From: Elasticomyces elasticus
Taxonomy: Eukaryota > Ascomycota > Dothideomycetes > Mycosphaerellales > Teratosphaeriaceae
DNA length: 64,000 bases
Direction of reading: 5' to 3'
Assembly (NCBI GenBank): GCA_035926095.1
Contig: JAVRQT010000017.1
Coordinates: 620,001 to 684,000, forward strand
In this document: in pieces, positions 32,901-45,205 of the stretch
How positions within the stretch are numbered: the first letter of the stretch is position 1
Layout of the letters: each line of letters begins with the position of its first letter
Notes under the pieces: model-generated
What the model saw: only the letters and a program-made list of their open reading frames with translations
What the model was told of the DNA's origin: nothing
Databases searched by the model: none
Made by a program: the position numbers and the translations under genes

Positions 32901-34438
32901 CTGTGCAATGGTGGCGCCCTGCTTGATGATGAAGGTTGCCTTATCACCCCATAGAAGCTGGTACTGCCGGATGACAGCTGCTCGCACCTGAGTGTAGAAG
33001 CTTACGGTAAGAGGCGACTTCTTGGGCAAGCTTTTGTGCTTGTCCCATTGGATGGCTTCGCGGAAGTCTGCCGTGTTGTCTTTGGCGATTTGTGAGTTCG
33101 GGTAGTCGTATTCTTTCTGCATCATGATGCTGAGATCGGAGTTGTCGTATGCATTGCGGACGTCGGTGTTCGTCCGTGGAAAGCGATCCTCAAAATCCGG
33201 GTTGATCTGTCGTTCAGCCGGCACTGTCGTCCCAGTCAAGAAATCCGCAACGTTGGCCCCATCACCGCAGAGGAATCCAAGATCCTCCATGAACGGCCGG
33301 GCTTGCTCCATGGGACCGTAGTATATTTGCTTTCCTTCATCCAATACCAAGACCTTGTCGAACAGATCGTAGATGCCGTTGCCTGCTTGGTAAAGAGTAA
33401 CGATCGAAGATACTCCGAGGATGTCGGTCAGCGCTCGTATGGCCCGTGTGTACTCCAACGCAGTCGAAGCGTCCTAGAACGATGGTCAGCACGGCTGTGA
33501 AGCTCGGTCGCTTTCTACAACTTACGAGACCCCGAGTAGAATTGTCCCAGCAGACCACGCTGGCCCTCGTGACCAAAGTTTCAATGATCGACGTCCTCTT
33601 CCGCTCACCACCACTCACACCGCGCACATACTCGTTCCCGATCTTGGTGTCGATTGTATGCTCGATCCCCATTGACTTCAACAGGAAATCTCGCATGCCC
33701 GCCTGAAACTCCTCTGCGCTGTGGAACGTTGACGGTAGATGGAACGGCACTTTCATCCGGCTTGCGAAATCCATAGTTTGGCCTACTGTCAGAGTTGGGA
33801 AGAACAATTCTTCTTCGGAATTCATGACGATCTGTCCACGGTACTGCTTCGCCTCGTTGGCGTCCATTGATCCGAAATGCACATCTCCTGTCACTTCTGC
33901 ATAGCCCAGGCGGCGGTTGGAGAGCATCTAGGAGGCAGAGAGTCAGTTCACAAGCATTGAACACGTAGTAATATCGTCTCACTTTTAACAAAGTCGTGCA
34001 ACCTGCTCCAGGCCTTCCAAGCACCAGCAACATCTCTCCCGGCTTCACGCAGCCACTACTACTATCCAGAATCGTTTTGTGTGGCGTTGGCTGCCGTCCT
34101 TCCTTGATCAGCCTTGGGATATTGAACTGACTGAACACATTCTCGTTGATCGCCGCATCAGCACCCACGCCTTTGACTGTGAGGTCCGTCCATGTAACGC
34201 CAAGCTTTCGAGGCTTGACATGGTCTTTCTCTTCGAGATCCTTGACCCCCTTGATCTCAGACATGAGCTTCCAGTCATCGGCCTTCGAAATTGGGGCTTT
34301 CTCTGATAAGTCGCTTTCCGAGTCGACATGTTGTTGAGTCGTCCGTCGTGAGAATGTGCGTGACAAGGTGCGAACGAGATCCTCGCCTGTGCCCACGCCG
34401 ATAGATGGTGCCCACCCGTGATGGCTAGTTGCTGCCAT
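29935..34438 (-). CDS. PDR-type (ABCG full-size) ABC transporter
   Basis: Five exons (34438-33983, 33927-33526, 33473-30409, 30356-30027, 29971-29935) give 1429 residues. The layout is (NBD-TMD)x2, as in pleiotropic drug resistance pumps of the plasma membrane. NBD1 has the typical PDR Walker A with Cys in place of Lys (GRPGAGCTTLL), the signature VSGGERKR and WDNSTRGLD. NBD2 has Walker A GSSGAGKTT, the degenerate signature LSVEQRKR and FLDEPTSGLD. The asymmetric active sites are thus normal for the family. The outer loop near the C-terminus is Cys-containing (CQVCQYRNGADYL). The last exon codes only 12 residues (KLRTKASKKAE plus split Met). Substrate unknown. The start at MAATSHHG is preferred over a Met 17 codons upstream. 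Confidence 0.94.
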
Positions 34439-36687
34439 TCTCCCCCTCAAAGTCTTCTTTACAACTGCAGAGCTGGGTGCTGAATTCACTCAATGGCCCT
34501 CCCACCCCAGCAAGACCATGTAAAAGACGAAGGGTATTGAGAAGCAAATTATCAGTAACGACTGCGAAGAAGACGACAACAACAAGACAATATAGAAGCG
34601 TCAGTACCTACGCCCGTCGGAAGTAGGATACAGAGCAAGCCGCAGGCATCGAGTAGGAGTTGAAGTGGATCCCTAGCGTTGCCCGGGTTGTGCCGGTGTC
34701 AACGAGTCGGCGAGACCTTGCGGCGTGATGACCGATACCGATGCTGCAGTGCGGAGTCGTACCTCACTTTTACTGAAGATGTCCGGATTTTGATGCCATT
34801 GATGCGAGCGTCGTAGGAGTGCGTCGCCCTGCGGCTGCGAGGGGTAAGACGGTGACAGCGAAAGCCCGACGACCGCTTGGCAGCGCCACGGGAACAACTT
34901 CGGCGAGTCATTACGCCATGCCACATGGAAAGCATTGTCGTGCGTCGTGTCGTTGCTGCTTTGGCATCTAGAAGTGGATCGTCGGATCTTAAGGGAGACA
35001 TGAGGTTCCGAAAGCGAAGAAGTTGGGAAAAGGTTGAACTTCGGCGCGGCTATCTGTCGACGTAGGGCTCGGCTACGGAGCCCGTTTTCGGCACGGCTAT
35101 GCAGAGCTTCCGAGGGCGATACCATTCCGCATATGAGCTCGAGGATGAACGTAGACGTCCCAATTGAGTGATCGTGCTCGAAGACTTTGTTTAGCTAATC
35201 ATGCTGCTGCAACGAGGACATTGATAGTGACGTGTATGTCCCCAGATCGTCAAATTTCTTGCCTTACATAGCTGATTGCACCAAAACTCGCTTCTCGTTG
35301 TGTTACTACCAACCGTACCAACAAGTACCTTCTGCGTCTTCAACCTCCTTGACTCTCATAACCATCATGCACATAGCCGTCTTGGTCAGTAATCTCCAAG
35401 GTCTCTCAGTGGGTGGGTGAGGGCATTGCGGAGATGGCGCAACATGCATTGGCAGGGAATTTTGATGGTCGCTGTTTACTAGCATTCGCTTGCGAGTCAC
35501 CCATCGCTCTGCGAATAATCTCTCATCAAATCTCCCCTCACATTGACAGGTTAGAATAGCGATCCATTTCACTGAGCTCACGAGGACCCTCGAACACGCA
35601 CCTAGTAATGGTGGAGGTCGAAGTTGTCCTTAGTCACCAGCAGGGCCTTACTCACGTTCCACTTTGTCGGCGAAAAGCTCTCAAGCAAACTCACGGCCTG
35701 CATGAAATATTTCGACTTCTTGGGGTCGGTGCGCGGAACACCAGAGTAGTGAGTGCCGCATGGGGCCACCCAGACCGCCCGGGGGTGGGCGAAGTGCGTA
35801 TTCGTTGGCGATCGTGGATGCACACCGAGCTAAACTACTGTCTCGCTGTCATTGGCGTTGTTGTTTGAGGAGGGCCACGTAGCGTCGAACGGCTATGCGA
35901 GTCCGTCGTCGTTCTTGGCTCTGTGCAATTTTGTAGCAGTAGTGGCGTTAAAAGGGTTTGCCTATGCTCGCTGATGCGGTAGGCTACTTAACCATACATG
36001 TGGTTTAAGGTGACGATCAGGTATTTTCAGTAGAGCGCTCTCGACTCCCGCCGTTCGTAGCTGAGAGTGTCGCTTCTCCGATGACCACATTTGTGTTCGT
36101 TGGCTGCTCGAGGATCTTCGAAATTTCGGCTGAGGGATTCATGCAAGGCCAGTCATACTGACCTGAGAGTCCCTATGCCTTGTTGCCTTTCTTTGAAGCA
36201 TGCGGCAAATCAACATCTTCGCGGAGATATGCTGCTTCGAGCTTATTCGGCGATTCGCATGATTCGGATCAGGGTCATCTCGCGACTGCTCTGCTTAATG
36301 AGCGCAGTCATTGTCTACTGAGCTTGTCACACGATCATGCGATCTGTATCTGTCCTTACCTCGATGTCGCGGAGCTTCTATTCTGGCTCATGCGATCCAT
36401 GGCGCGATTTCAGCAGCAGGGTTCTACCTTCGCGGCGCATCCTTCAAACACACTGTTGCACGATGAGATTACACAGCGAAATGCTTCACATGCAGGCACG
36501 TCGAGCACGGAGATGCGATGTGTAGGCTTTGCGAAGAGTGACGCTGTCGAGAAGTGAAGTCAGCTCGGTCTTGGCGCTTAATAACCACATCGCCCCGGCA
36601 ACCACGATCGTCAACATCCTCCACCAAGCGCACCTCCACTTGAGCCTCTCTTCCAAGCATCATTCCACTCGACAGCACACCACCACA
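34439..36687. other. 2.2 kb divergent intergenic region
   Basis: This gap separates the ABC transporter start and the Aurora kinase start and must hold both promoters. Many short frames exist. The only one with protein-like composition is at 35602-35823 (minus), ending ...LLVTKDNFDLHHY, but it has no recognisable domain and no good neighbours. No repeat is seen. Confidence 0.45.
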
Positions 36688-37973
36688 ATGGCGGACATAC
36701 AATCACTCGAGCAGCGTTTCGAGAGCATCAATGTGCAAGATGAGAACTATGACAGCAACGCGCACATTGCGCATCACAAACCAAAAGTGCGACAACACAA
36801 TACGTCTTCATGCAGATACAACCACTGACAGCGACATAGCCTTCTCTCAACACCACCATCTCCCTGTCCAATCTCTCAGCAGCCGCTGCACAGAACCGAC
36901 TCAAGCTCCCGCTCCAGAAGCTTCCCACCAATGCGAATGCCGGCAGCAAGCTCGCCCAGTCGTCGACATCGACCAACACAACCATAACGAAGATCACACT
37001 ACCCTCCCAAGCCGCTCAACGAGCGAGCACATCCGCCTCTCGCCCATCAGACCCCGACCAGCTCTCCCTCATACCACAACCGACCGTCCCACTCAAGCCC
37101 AAGGCCTGGCACTTGGGTATGTTCGAGATCGGCAAGCCTCTAGGCAAGGGCAAATTTGGACGTGTCTACCTTGCCCGCGAACGCTCCTCTGGCTTCGTGT
37201 GCGCGCTGAAGGTATTGCACAAGATTGAGCTACAACAAGGAAAGGTCGAGAAGCAGGTGCGGCGAGAGATTGAGATCCAGTCCAATCTTGCACACCCAAA
37301 CATCCTGCGCCTCTTCGGACACTTCCACGACAGCAAGCGCATCTTCCTCATTCTCGAATTTGCGGGCAAAGGAGAACTCTACAAGCATCTCCGGAAAGCG
37401 CAGAAGTTCCCGGAATGGCAGGCTGCACAATACGTGGCTCAGATGGCTTCAGCGCTCAAGTACCTACACAAGAAGCATGTCATGCATCGTGATATTAAGC
37501 CAGAGAACATCCTCGTCGGCTTGCACGGCGAGATCAAGATTTCGGATTTCGGATGGAGTGTCCATGCGCCTAACAATCGCCGCAACACGATGTGTGGAAC
37601 GCTCGACTACTTGCCTCCGGAGATGCTCAAGCCGAGTAAGGATGAGAATTGGTATAGCGAGAAAGTGGATCTCTGGAGTTTGGGTGTATTGACCTACGAA
37701 TTTCTGTGTGGTGAGGCGCCGTTCGAAGATACGCCGGTTATGACCCAGCGTCGCATCGCTCGGGGAGAGATGACTGTTCCGCCATTCGTGTCTGCGGATG
37801 CCAAGGACCTGATCAAAAGACTACTGGTGCTGGATCCCGAGAAGCGGATACCGCTCGAGGAGGTCGAAAAGCACCCATGGATTCTGAAGCATTGCGTCCA
37901 GGGCGAGCGGGCATATCAGAGAGCATCCGGGGATGGCAAGAAAGTGCGAGGTGACGGCGTGGGGAGCCAATGA
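36688..37973 (+). CDS. IPL1: Aurora-family serine/threonine kinase (Ipl1/Ark1)
   Basis: Two exons (36688-36786, 36840-37973) encode 410 residues. Aurora kinase is the catalytic subunit of the chromosomal passenger complex and corrects kinetochore-microtubule attachment. The kinase domain begins near residue 125: GKGKFGRVYLA glycine loop, CALKVLHK lysine, HRDIKPEN catalytic loop, ISDFGWSVHAP and an activation loop NTMCGTLDYLPPEM with the Thr expected to be autophosphorylated. The DFGWSVH string is diagnostic of Auroras. The N-terminal 120 residues are Ser/Thr/Ala-rich and start MADIQSLEQRFES. The 53-nt intron uses a weak donor GTGCGA and acceptor GACATAG but is needed to keep frame. Confidence 0.93.
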
Positions 37974-38360
37974 AGGATGGTGAGGTTCGCTATGTGATGA
38001 TGGATGACGATTTTCGTATTGTCAATTTCATGGTTGTAGGATGGCGTTGGCTACGGTATGACAGGAATACGATACTGGGCCACGTAGGGTCGTCGCTTTC
38101 GCGAACATCGAGAGAGTAGGCAGCATCTCTTCGAACCAGATTTCTCGTCCGACGTTGATGTTGCAGTCTTCGGAGATAGTGCTTCTGTATTACATATCGT
38201 TAGATGTACTGCATTCACTTCGTACATGCATTCATGCTGGTGCTGTCACGCGCCACACCGCCAAGCCATTCGTCATCGCGCAGGTCCAAGCTCCAACAAC
38301 GAGTGAGCTCGCTGCACGACAACCACCTGCGGCCGGTAATCCTCTCTGCCTAGCAAACAC
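37974..38360. other. Intergenic, acyl-CoA synthetase promoter
   Basis: 387 bp between two plus-strand genes. No gene is seen. A short open frame leads into the acyl-CoA synthetase start but lacks a better ATG. Confidence 0.45.
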
Positions 38361-40653
38361 ATGTCGTCGTTCCCCTCGATCGACGGCCTCTTCCAATACT
38401 TCAATCTCATCGCGCCGAACACCAGCAACCAGCAATACTCAATCGACAACATGGCCGGCATCATGAACAGCAAAGACCTGAAGACCATGGTGCCTCAGCC
38501 CAAGGTCTACAAACGCCCGCCCTACACCGTTGAGATCTCAGGCGTGCAAAAGGTGGATGGCGAGACCATCCCGCGCCGAAATATCAAAACCAAAGATGCG
38601 CTGGTTGTCTCACCTGATCCGAACACGCACACCGTCTTCGACATCCTCAAGCGCTCGAGTGCCAAGTACGGCAACGCGAAGGCGCTGGGGAAGCGCAAGC
38701 TGATAACCATGCACGAGGAGACGAAGAAAGTCAAGAAGGTCGTTGATGGCAAGGAGCAAGAGGTCGATAAGAAGTGGACATACTTCGAGCTGTCCGGGTA
38801 CGAGTACATGTCCTTCATCGAGTACGAGCAGATGGCGCTCAAGGTGGGTGCTGGCTATCGTGCACTGGGAATGCAAAGTCCGGATCGCGTGCATTTGTTT
38901 GCAGCCACCCACCCATATTGGCTAGCGACAGCGCACGGTGCCGGAAGTCAGAGTATGCCTATTGTGACGGCTTATGATACGCTGGGCGAGGAAGGGTTGA
39001 AGCACAGTCTCATGCAGACACACGCGAAGGCGATCTTCCTGGACCCGCATCTACTTACCAAACTCATCAACCCTTTGAAGGAGGCAAAGGACATCCAGCA
39101 CGTGGTCTACAATGACGACGACGCGCCCACCTCCAAGGCTGAGCCGGAGAAGGTAGCAGCCGACATCAAGAAGCTCAAAGAAGTCCACCCGCACCTCACA
39201 GTCCACTCTTTCACCGAGCTCCTCAAGCTCGGCGAGGACAACATGGTCGAGCCTAGTCCTCCCAAGCCTGACGACCTGTGTTGCATCATGTACACCTCTG
39301 GCTCCACTGGCACACCTAAGGGCGTCCTGCTCACGCACAAGAACGTGCTTGCCGCGATCGCGGGCGTGGACACCATTGTTGGTGAATACTTGGGTCCCGG
39401 AGATGGCTTGCTCACGTACTTGCCTCTCGCACATATCCTGGAGTTCGTTTTCGAGTCCGCGACTCTGTACTGGGGCGGCACCATGGGCTACGGCAACCCA
39501 CGCACTATCTCCGACGCTTCTGTTCGCAACTGCAAGGGCGACATTGCAGAGTTCAAGCCCACGATCCTGGTTGGCGTGCCTGCAGTGTGGGAGACGGTGA
39601 AGAAGGGTATCCTGGCCAAGGTCGGCAAATTGGCAGTTGTGCAGAGGAACATGTTCTGGGGCGCGTTCAACGCCAAGAGCTTTTTGATGGCAAATAGCAG
39701 CTACATGCCGCTCTCCGGGGTGGCAACGGGCGTCATGGATTCGGTCGTGTTCAAGAAGATCCAGGAGGCTACGGGAGGAAGACTGAGGATCTGCTTGAAC
39801 GGAGGTGGGCCAATCGCAAAGGAGACGCAGAGATTCATCTCCATGACGATCGCGCCTATGGTCTCAGGTTACGGCCTCACGGAGACCTCCGCCATGGGTG
39901 CGGTGACTGATCCATTGGCCTGGACGGACCAGGCGCTTGGCGAGATGCCGGGCTCGATCGAGATCAAGTTGGTGGACTTTGCCGATGCTGGATACTACAG
40001 CACTAACACGCCTTTGCCTCAAGGCGAGATCTGGATTCGTGGCGCTTCCATTGCCAAAGGATATCTTGACCTTCCCAAAGAGACCGCCGAGTCATTCACC
40101 GAAGACGGCTGGTTCAAGACTGGGGACATTGGCGAGTTCGATACCAAGGGTCAGCTCCGCGTCATCGACCGCAAGAAGAATCTGGTCAAGATGGCGCATG
40201 GAGAGTACATTGCGCTTGAGAAGCTGGAGTCGACGTACCGCTCCTGCTCGGTTGTGGCGAATATCTGTGTATTTGCGGATCAGTCGAAGAACAAGCCTGT
40301 GGCGATTGTGGTGCCAGTTGAGGCGGCGTTGAAGCAGCTTGCCGAGAAGGCTGGGGTCAAGAACCAGCAGCATGAGAGTTTGGTGAAGGACAAAGCGGTC
40401 ACGGATGCGGTTTTGAAGGAGATGCAGAGTGTGGGCAAGAATGGTGGTTTGAGCGGGATCGAGATGATCGAGGGTGTTGTGCTGAGTGACGAGGAGTGGA
40501 CGCCGCAGAATGTGAGTATCTACTGTTTATTACAATTGACGCCTTTGCTAACACATGTGATAGGGCCTCACGACATCGGCCATGAAGCTGAACAGGAAGG
40601 GTATCGCGGAGAAGTACAAGAGCGAGATCGAGCAGGCTTACGGTGGCAAGTAG
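38361..40653 (+). CDS. FAA1: Long-chain fatty acyl-CoA synthetase
   Basis: Two exons (38361-40511, 40564-40653) give 746 residues. The enzyme joins ATP, CoA and long-chain fatty acids into acyl-CoA for lipid synthesis, beta-oxidation and fatty-acid uptake. The AMP-binding motif YTSGSTGTPKG is near residue 312, followed by GYGLTETSA and the acyl-CoA synthetase signature DGWFKTGDIGEFD with RVIDRKKNLVKMAHGEYI. The last intron (GTGAGT, TGCTAAC branch) adds the C-terminus GLTTSAMKLNRKGIAEKY, the expected end of Faa1/Faa4-type proteins. Reading through it would give a false tail. Start at 38361 is the first good Met; MAGIMNSKDL 30 codons downstream is an alternative. Confidence 0.94.
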
Positions 40654-41124
40654 GCTGTCCTACTACCAGAGAATGTGGCAAGGGTTCCAGGCCTGAGCCC
40701 ATGAGCATCACACGATGAGAATGTCCAGTTCACGAAGATCATGAGAGTTAGGTCGGGCGTTTGGCGCACGCGACTGGATTGTAGTTGTATGTATGTAGCG
40801 TTGTTATGCCATTGTTGATTGAGCTTAGGACGATTGCCTCTATTCAATGGCGCTCGACTTGGCAATCAAGCATTGATCCAAAATCAAACGACACCCGACG
40901 TGTCCGCCGACTCAGCACAGCTCGCTCTTAGCTTGCCAATCCACACTCTGCGCAGCGCTACACCTTCCAATCAGGCATATTCGACAACCCCTCGATGCAG
41001 CTCTATCTGAGGAACCGTATTACCCAGAACGCTTGCCAATCTATGCTTATTCAAGCAATCCAGCCTATGCATCTTAGCTTCTCCGTCTCAAAAGGGACAC
41101 CCGAACCGCCCAGGCCCCATCCGA
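40654..41124. other. Convergent intergenic region
   Basis: 471 bp between the acyl-CoA synthetase stop and the stop of the next minus-strand gene. No gene or repeat is seen. Confidence 0.45.
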
Positions 41125-42256
41125 TCAGGACGCGTGCCATCCTCGTGGCCCCTTCGGAGGATTGGCAATAGTGAATGTTTGCTCACTCGACGGTCCACCC
41201 TTTGCATCAGTGTCAACGCCCGCCTTCAACGTCCCATCATCGACACCATTACGACTGGATCTCCGACTCAAACTACCTACTGCCTTCAGCGGCGCACCAG
41301 TGACCTTTGCGGTTGAAGGCTTGCCTACGGAGCGGCCACTTCCTTTGCCGCTTTCCGTGAGGCCGCGTTGGCCACGGGCAACTGTACGATCCTTCTGCTC
41401 AAGTGCCAACTGCAAAGACGTCAGCGAGATTCTAGCACTCCCAAGTAAACTTCCATACTAATCCCTTCGGACCAAGTCCCTTGAGCTCCTTCGGCTGTGC
41501 CTTGCGCGACTCAGCAGGTGGCCCATCAGGCTCGATGATGATCTCATATGCCCATCGCCACTCCTCCACTCGCCAGTCGATTCTCGCACCACTGGTCTGG
41601 CCACTGTCCCTCATCCGCTCATACTTGGCGAAAGTCTCGTCGAGCAGTGGACGTGCCCATGTCAAGAATTCGTTAAAAGCACTCAGCCACTTTGCTTTCG
41701 AGTCGATGCCTGCCCAGTCCCAAAACAAAAAAGGCCGCTCGCTGGTAGACCACCTCTTCTGGATACCGCAATGTTCCCTCATCAGCTTGATAGCCTGCCG
41801 GCGATAATTGCTGCCTTCTACAAATGCACTGTGGAGCCCGTCCGGGATAACACCAAGACGATTGCGTGGACGCACATCCCTATTAGTCTCTCCTCTGCTC
41901 AAAATACCACCATCCGTGAACAGTAGCAGGCCGCTCCACTCCGGCTCCCATTTTGAAAACCACTCCAGGATGTCCTCGAAGTGGACTCGAATGCACTCTG
42001 GCTTCCAACAAAGTGCTCGAAACAAGTTCTTTTCGCAAAGAAGCCGGACGCACGGTTGCCCAAACGCAACACTGTTTTCGCACTGGGGACGGCTTGGGTT
42101 GCAGCAGAGCGAATGACGAAAGCAAAAGTTGCAGGCTGAGTTCTTGCCTACATTTCTGCCTTGGCTGTCAACACGCGTGAAGGTAGGAATATGCCCACAG
42201 ACCTCCTTGAAGATCTCCGCACTGCTGAAGGTCATGGCTGAGTATGGTGGTATCAC
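41125..42256 (-). CDS. Unknown Cys-rich protein
   Basis: Two exons (42256-41459, 41409-41125) give 360 residues. The 49-nt intron (GTATGG donor, GCTGACG branch, TTTGCAG acceptor) joins GLGPKGL to LALEQKDRTV. The N-terminal third is Cys-rich (CNFCFRHSLCCNPSRPQC, then CVRLLC and CWKPEC), a pattern that could bind zinc. The middle is Trp/Glu-rich and seems folded (WDWAGIDSKAKWLSAFNEF, RIDWRVEEWRWAYEI). The C-terminal 95 residues are basic and disordered. I do not recognise the family. A Met 7 codons downstream (MTFSSAEIF) is an equally likely start. Confidence 0.6.
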
Positions 42257-43568
42257 TAATGTTTCCGGAGTGTGGCGAGGCTGCTTGTAGTGTGAGTTCG
42301 CGGCGTCGTGGTCCTGGGAATACCTGCCGTCAGCGCTGTATCGAGAGGTTATGTGAGAGCCTTGCTTATACTACGTTGAGGTACGGCATCCATGCCGCCC
42401 ACGGGTTGCTCCTGACTGCTTGCTAGGCGCATCCGGATAGTCGTCTCGGGTCTTGGGTTCTGTCCATTGTCATCCGTGGATAACCTCCGTGCCTCAACCT
42501 TCTCATTGCCAACGTAGCTGTCGTCCTCATCACAGGACGCATTCGAGACTGCTCGCCTCTTGTTACTGGCGGCATCACACTCTGGGGAACACTCTCGTTT
42601 GCCAGTAGCGTTGAACTCAGGTCTGTCACAACCGTGAAGGCTTGGTGGGAAGTGACGACGACTGTCGAGTGTGTATGTGATCATTGCTGGTTTGCATCAA
42701 TCGTGTCAGCCTGACGTCTGTGTCTCAAGTGTTGTGCTTGTATCTAATTTACCGTTGTTTGTGGTACAGATGCTAGCGCCGAAGAGGACGAGTCTGCTTT
42801 GAACGTCCGTGTGCTTGTATCGGTCAGTGTTGCATGCGGTGGTGGTGAAGACCTTCAATGACTACGCATGAAAGCAAGGGGCTAGGTGGAACGATGGAGG
42901 GGTCACTATGAAACGAGTGAGAGACAGTCTCGCGGTGCGGAAGCTTGCTAGCGTCCAGAGCAAGTGATGACGCAGCGTTCCGAACGCAGTGCAGCCGAGC
43001 AACGAAAGCGGAAGGAGCATGAAGGGAAACGTACCGCACACAAGTGAAGCACGCTGTTTGACGGGACTGGTGAATGTCAGTGCAGCAACACAAGCGCTAT
43101 TCAATGCATCAGAGATATCTCTATACCAACCACCTGATCGCGATTTAGTAATTGCTAATCCATCCAGCACCATATCTAGCCATCTCCCCGTCACCATATA
43201 AGCTGTGAGCCCATATGGTCGGCTACGCAATGCTGTCGAAGTGTCAATATACTTGGGATACTGGAGTTTCGCACTGGCAGAAATGTATTAAACCCATCGA
43301 AACTACCACCTTCGGCGTTGAAAATAGTATCGCGAATTGGTTCATTCCTCTACGGACCATGTCAGCAGTCGTTGGTGCTGCCAATTGCGCACATGCGTTC
43401 GCGTCCGAAGCAGGCTCCCACCAAGGCCATTCCAACCAACGATGCGTTGCGAGTACCAATGTGCATTCTCCATGCAGTGCCATTGCTTCTCTTTCTCTCT
43501 CCCATCTCGTCACTAGCACTTATCTTCTACCACTCCTTCCCTAACCGGATTCATCACTTTCGTCTATC
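42257..43568. other. 1.3 kb intergenic region
   Basis: It separates two minus-strand genes. All frames are short, overlap on both strands and lack recognisable motifs. It probably holds the promoter of the Cys-rich protein. No repeat is seen. Confidence 0.45.
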
Positions 43569-44959
43569 TCAGACCTGGGGAACCTGAGGCTGCGCAACAA
43601 CTTCCGCGAAGCTCACCTTGCTAGTCGTGCCCCTCGGGTGCTGCGCTTGCAGGCCCGGGAACAGAGTGTAAGCGACTTGCTCTGCTGTAACCGTCGATAT
43701 GCCGTTCTTCGCTCTCATCGATGCTGCATCGACCGCGGTGCCCTGCGAGCACCACATGAAGGTATGCTGGAACTCCGAAAGCGACGCACCGACCAGCCTC
43801 GCCTTGAGCACTACAGCCCGCTTGATGAGATCCGTCAAGTCTTCCTGTAAAGTCTCCTGCCACTTCTGCTGCATGCGATGCGGGTTCATGCTTTCGGAAA
43901 TGATGTCCAGGCGGCGGAGGTAAGGTTCGAGGATGTGGAGGAGCCTGCTGGCAAGATCACTTGACTGTTGATGCGCCGTGTGGTCGAGATGGGTCGAGTT
44001 GGCGACAAGTCGAGTCAAAGCATCTGCGTAGAGCTCGCGGCCGAAGCTTTGTCCTGCGTCTTGGGAGGCGTCGTGTGGTGAGAAGAGGTCATCGACCATG
44101 CCGACAAGATCTGCAGCAAGGTCAGCAAAGAGTGCACAACCGAGGCGAGAAACCTACGCTGCTTTTCAAACACATTGTTCATGTACGAATCAAAGCGAAC
44201 CATTCGCTTCAGCAGGACTTGCCAGGCCGGGCTGCCAGCAAAGATGTTGTCGTGAAGGTAAGCGGCAATCAGCGAGCGTAAGGCATCCGATGCGGTGAGG
44301 AAGCGGCCTTCACGTAAAGTCTCGCAAACCGTCAGCCATTCCAACCCCCAGCAACGCTGGTAAAGAGCCAGGAGCCCGGGTTCGAGGCCTTTGATGAGGG
44401 GGCTGTCCTGGGTGAGAGGCAGCTTGAGCGCTGCAAAGAGCCGATCGACGGTCTCCTGCGCAATGGAGCTGAGGTCCGACAGGGTATTGGCCACCTCCGC
44501 GAGGTCGAGAGGCGACAGCTTGACGTCTTCGAGTCTAGCTTGGGTACTTGGGACTAGTTGTGGAAGGCTTGTAGCCTCTCGGGCAGTCTCCTCGGCTTTG
44601 GACTCGGACTTGTAGGTCGGTGACGCTGAGGCTCCTTGGGTCTCGGCAGACGCTTGAGGATGCTGTGGAGGCTGTTCATCTGACCTCTTCAGGCTTTTGA
44701 TGCGCGTGGCTACTTGGCCAACAGGCCCGCCGAGGCTATCACCGTGCTGAGGGAGATTGCGTGAAATGGTTTCGAGAGCTGCGTCGGGTGTTTCCGTCGA
44801 CATGGCTCCCGACACAGGAACAAGACTGTTCGGAGTGCCGGTCTCATCCGAAGTCGCTTCCGCAAACTTGCGCTTCTTGAGACGTCTCTGGACCTCCGCC
44901 TTGCTCATGCCGGCCTTGAACTCGAGACCATCGTCGGAGGAGTTGGGCTGCTTCACCAT
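43569..44959 (-). CDS. Unknown protein with disordered N-terminus and helical C-terminal region
   Basis: Two exons (44959-44158, 44110-43569) give 447 residues. The intron has a GTAGGT donor, a GCTGACC branch and a TGCAG acceptor. The first 140 residues are charged and disordered (SKAEVQRRLKKRKFAEA). From about 150 the protein looks like a helical domain (LSPLDLAEVANTLSDLSSIA, LIKGLEPGLLALYQRCWG, WQVLLKRMVRFDSYMNNVFE) that continues across the intron to LHILEPYLRRLDIISE. The family is not recognised. The frame is open before the chosen Met (RDVLSKLAELNIEHEQ) back to a TTTTAG acceptor at about 45027, so one or more upstream exons may carry the real start. No clean join was found. Confidence 0.62.
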
Positions 44960-45205
44960 TGTTGCATCGTCGTTCTGTTCGTGTTCTATGTTGAGCTCGG
45001 CGAGTTTGGATAGTACATCCCGAGAACTAAAAGTTATGGATGGCAGGGTTAGCGAACGTCTCGAAAGCTATGAAGACTCACCTGGGCGCGAGACATCTCT
45101 GTCCTAAGTCTACCAAGACAACAAGCTAAGACCGATAGCCGCAGCTTGTAGGTATTCGGCGGAGTGGAGATGGCACGCACCCAAGGGTTACACTCATCAG
45201 TTTGC

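Noticed and set aside
14625..34438. Possible secondary-metabolite cluster (dehydrogenase, zinc-cluster regulator, ABC transporter)
   Set aside because: No polyketide, peptide or terpene synthase is present, and the genes are separated by housekeeping genes.
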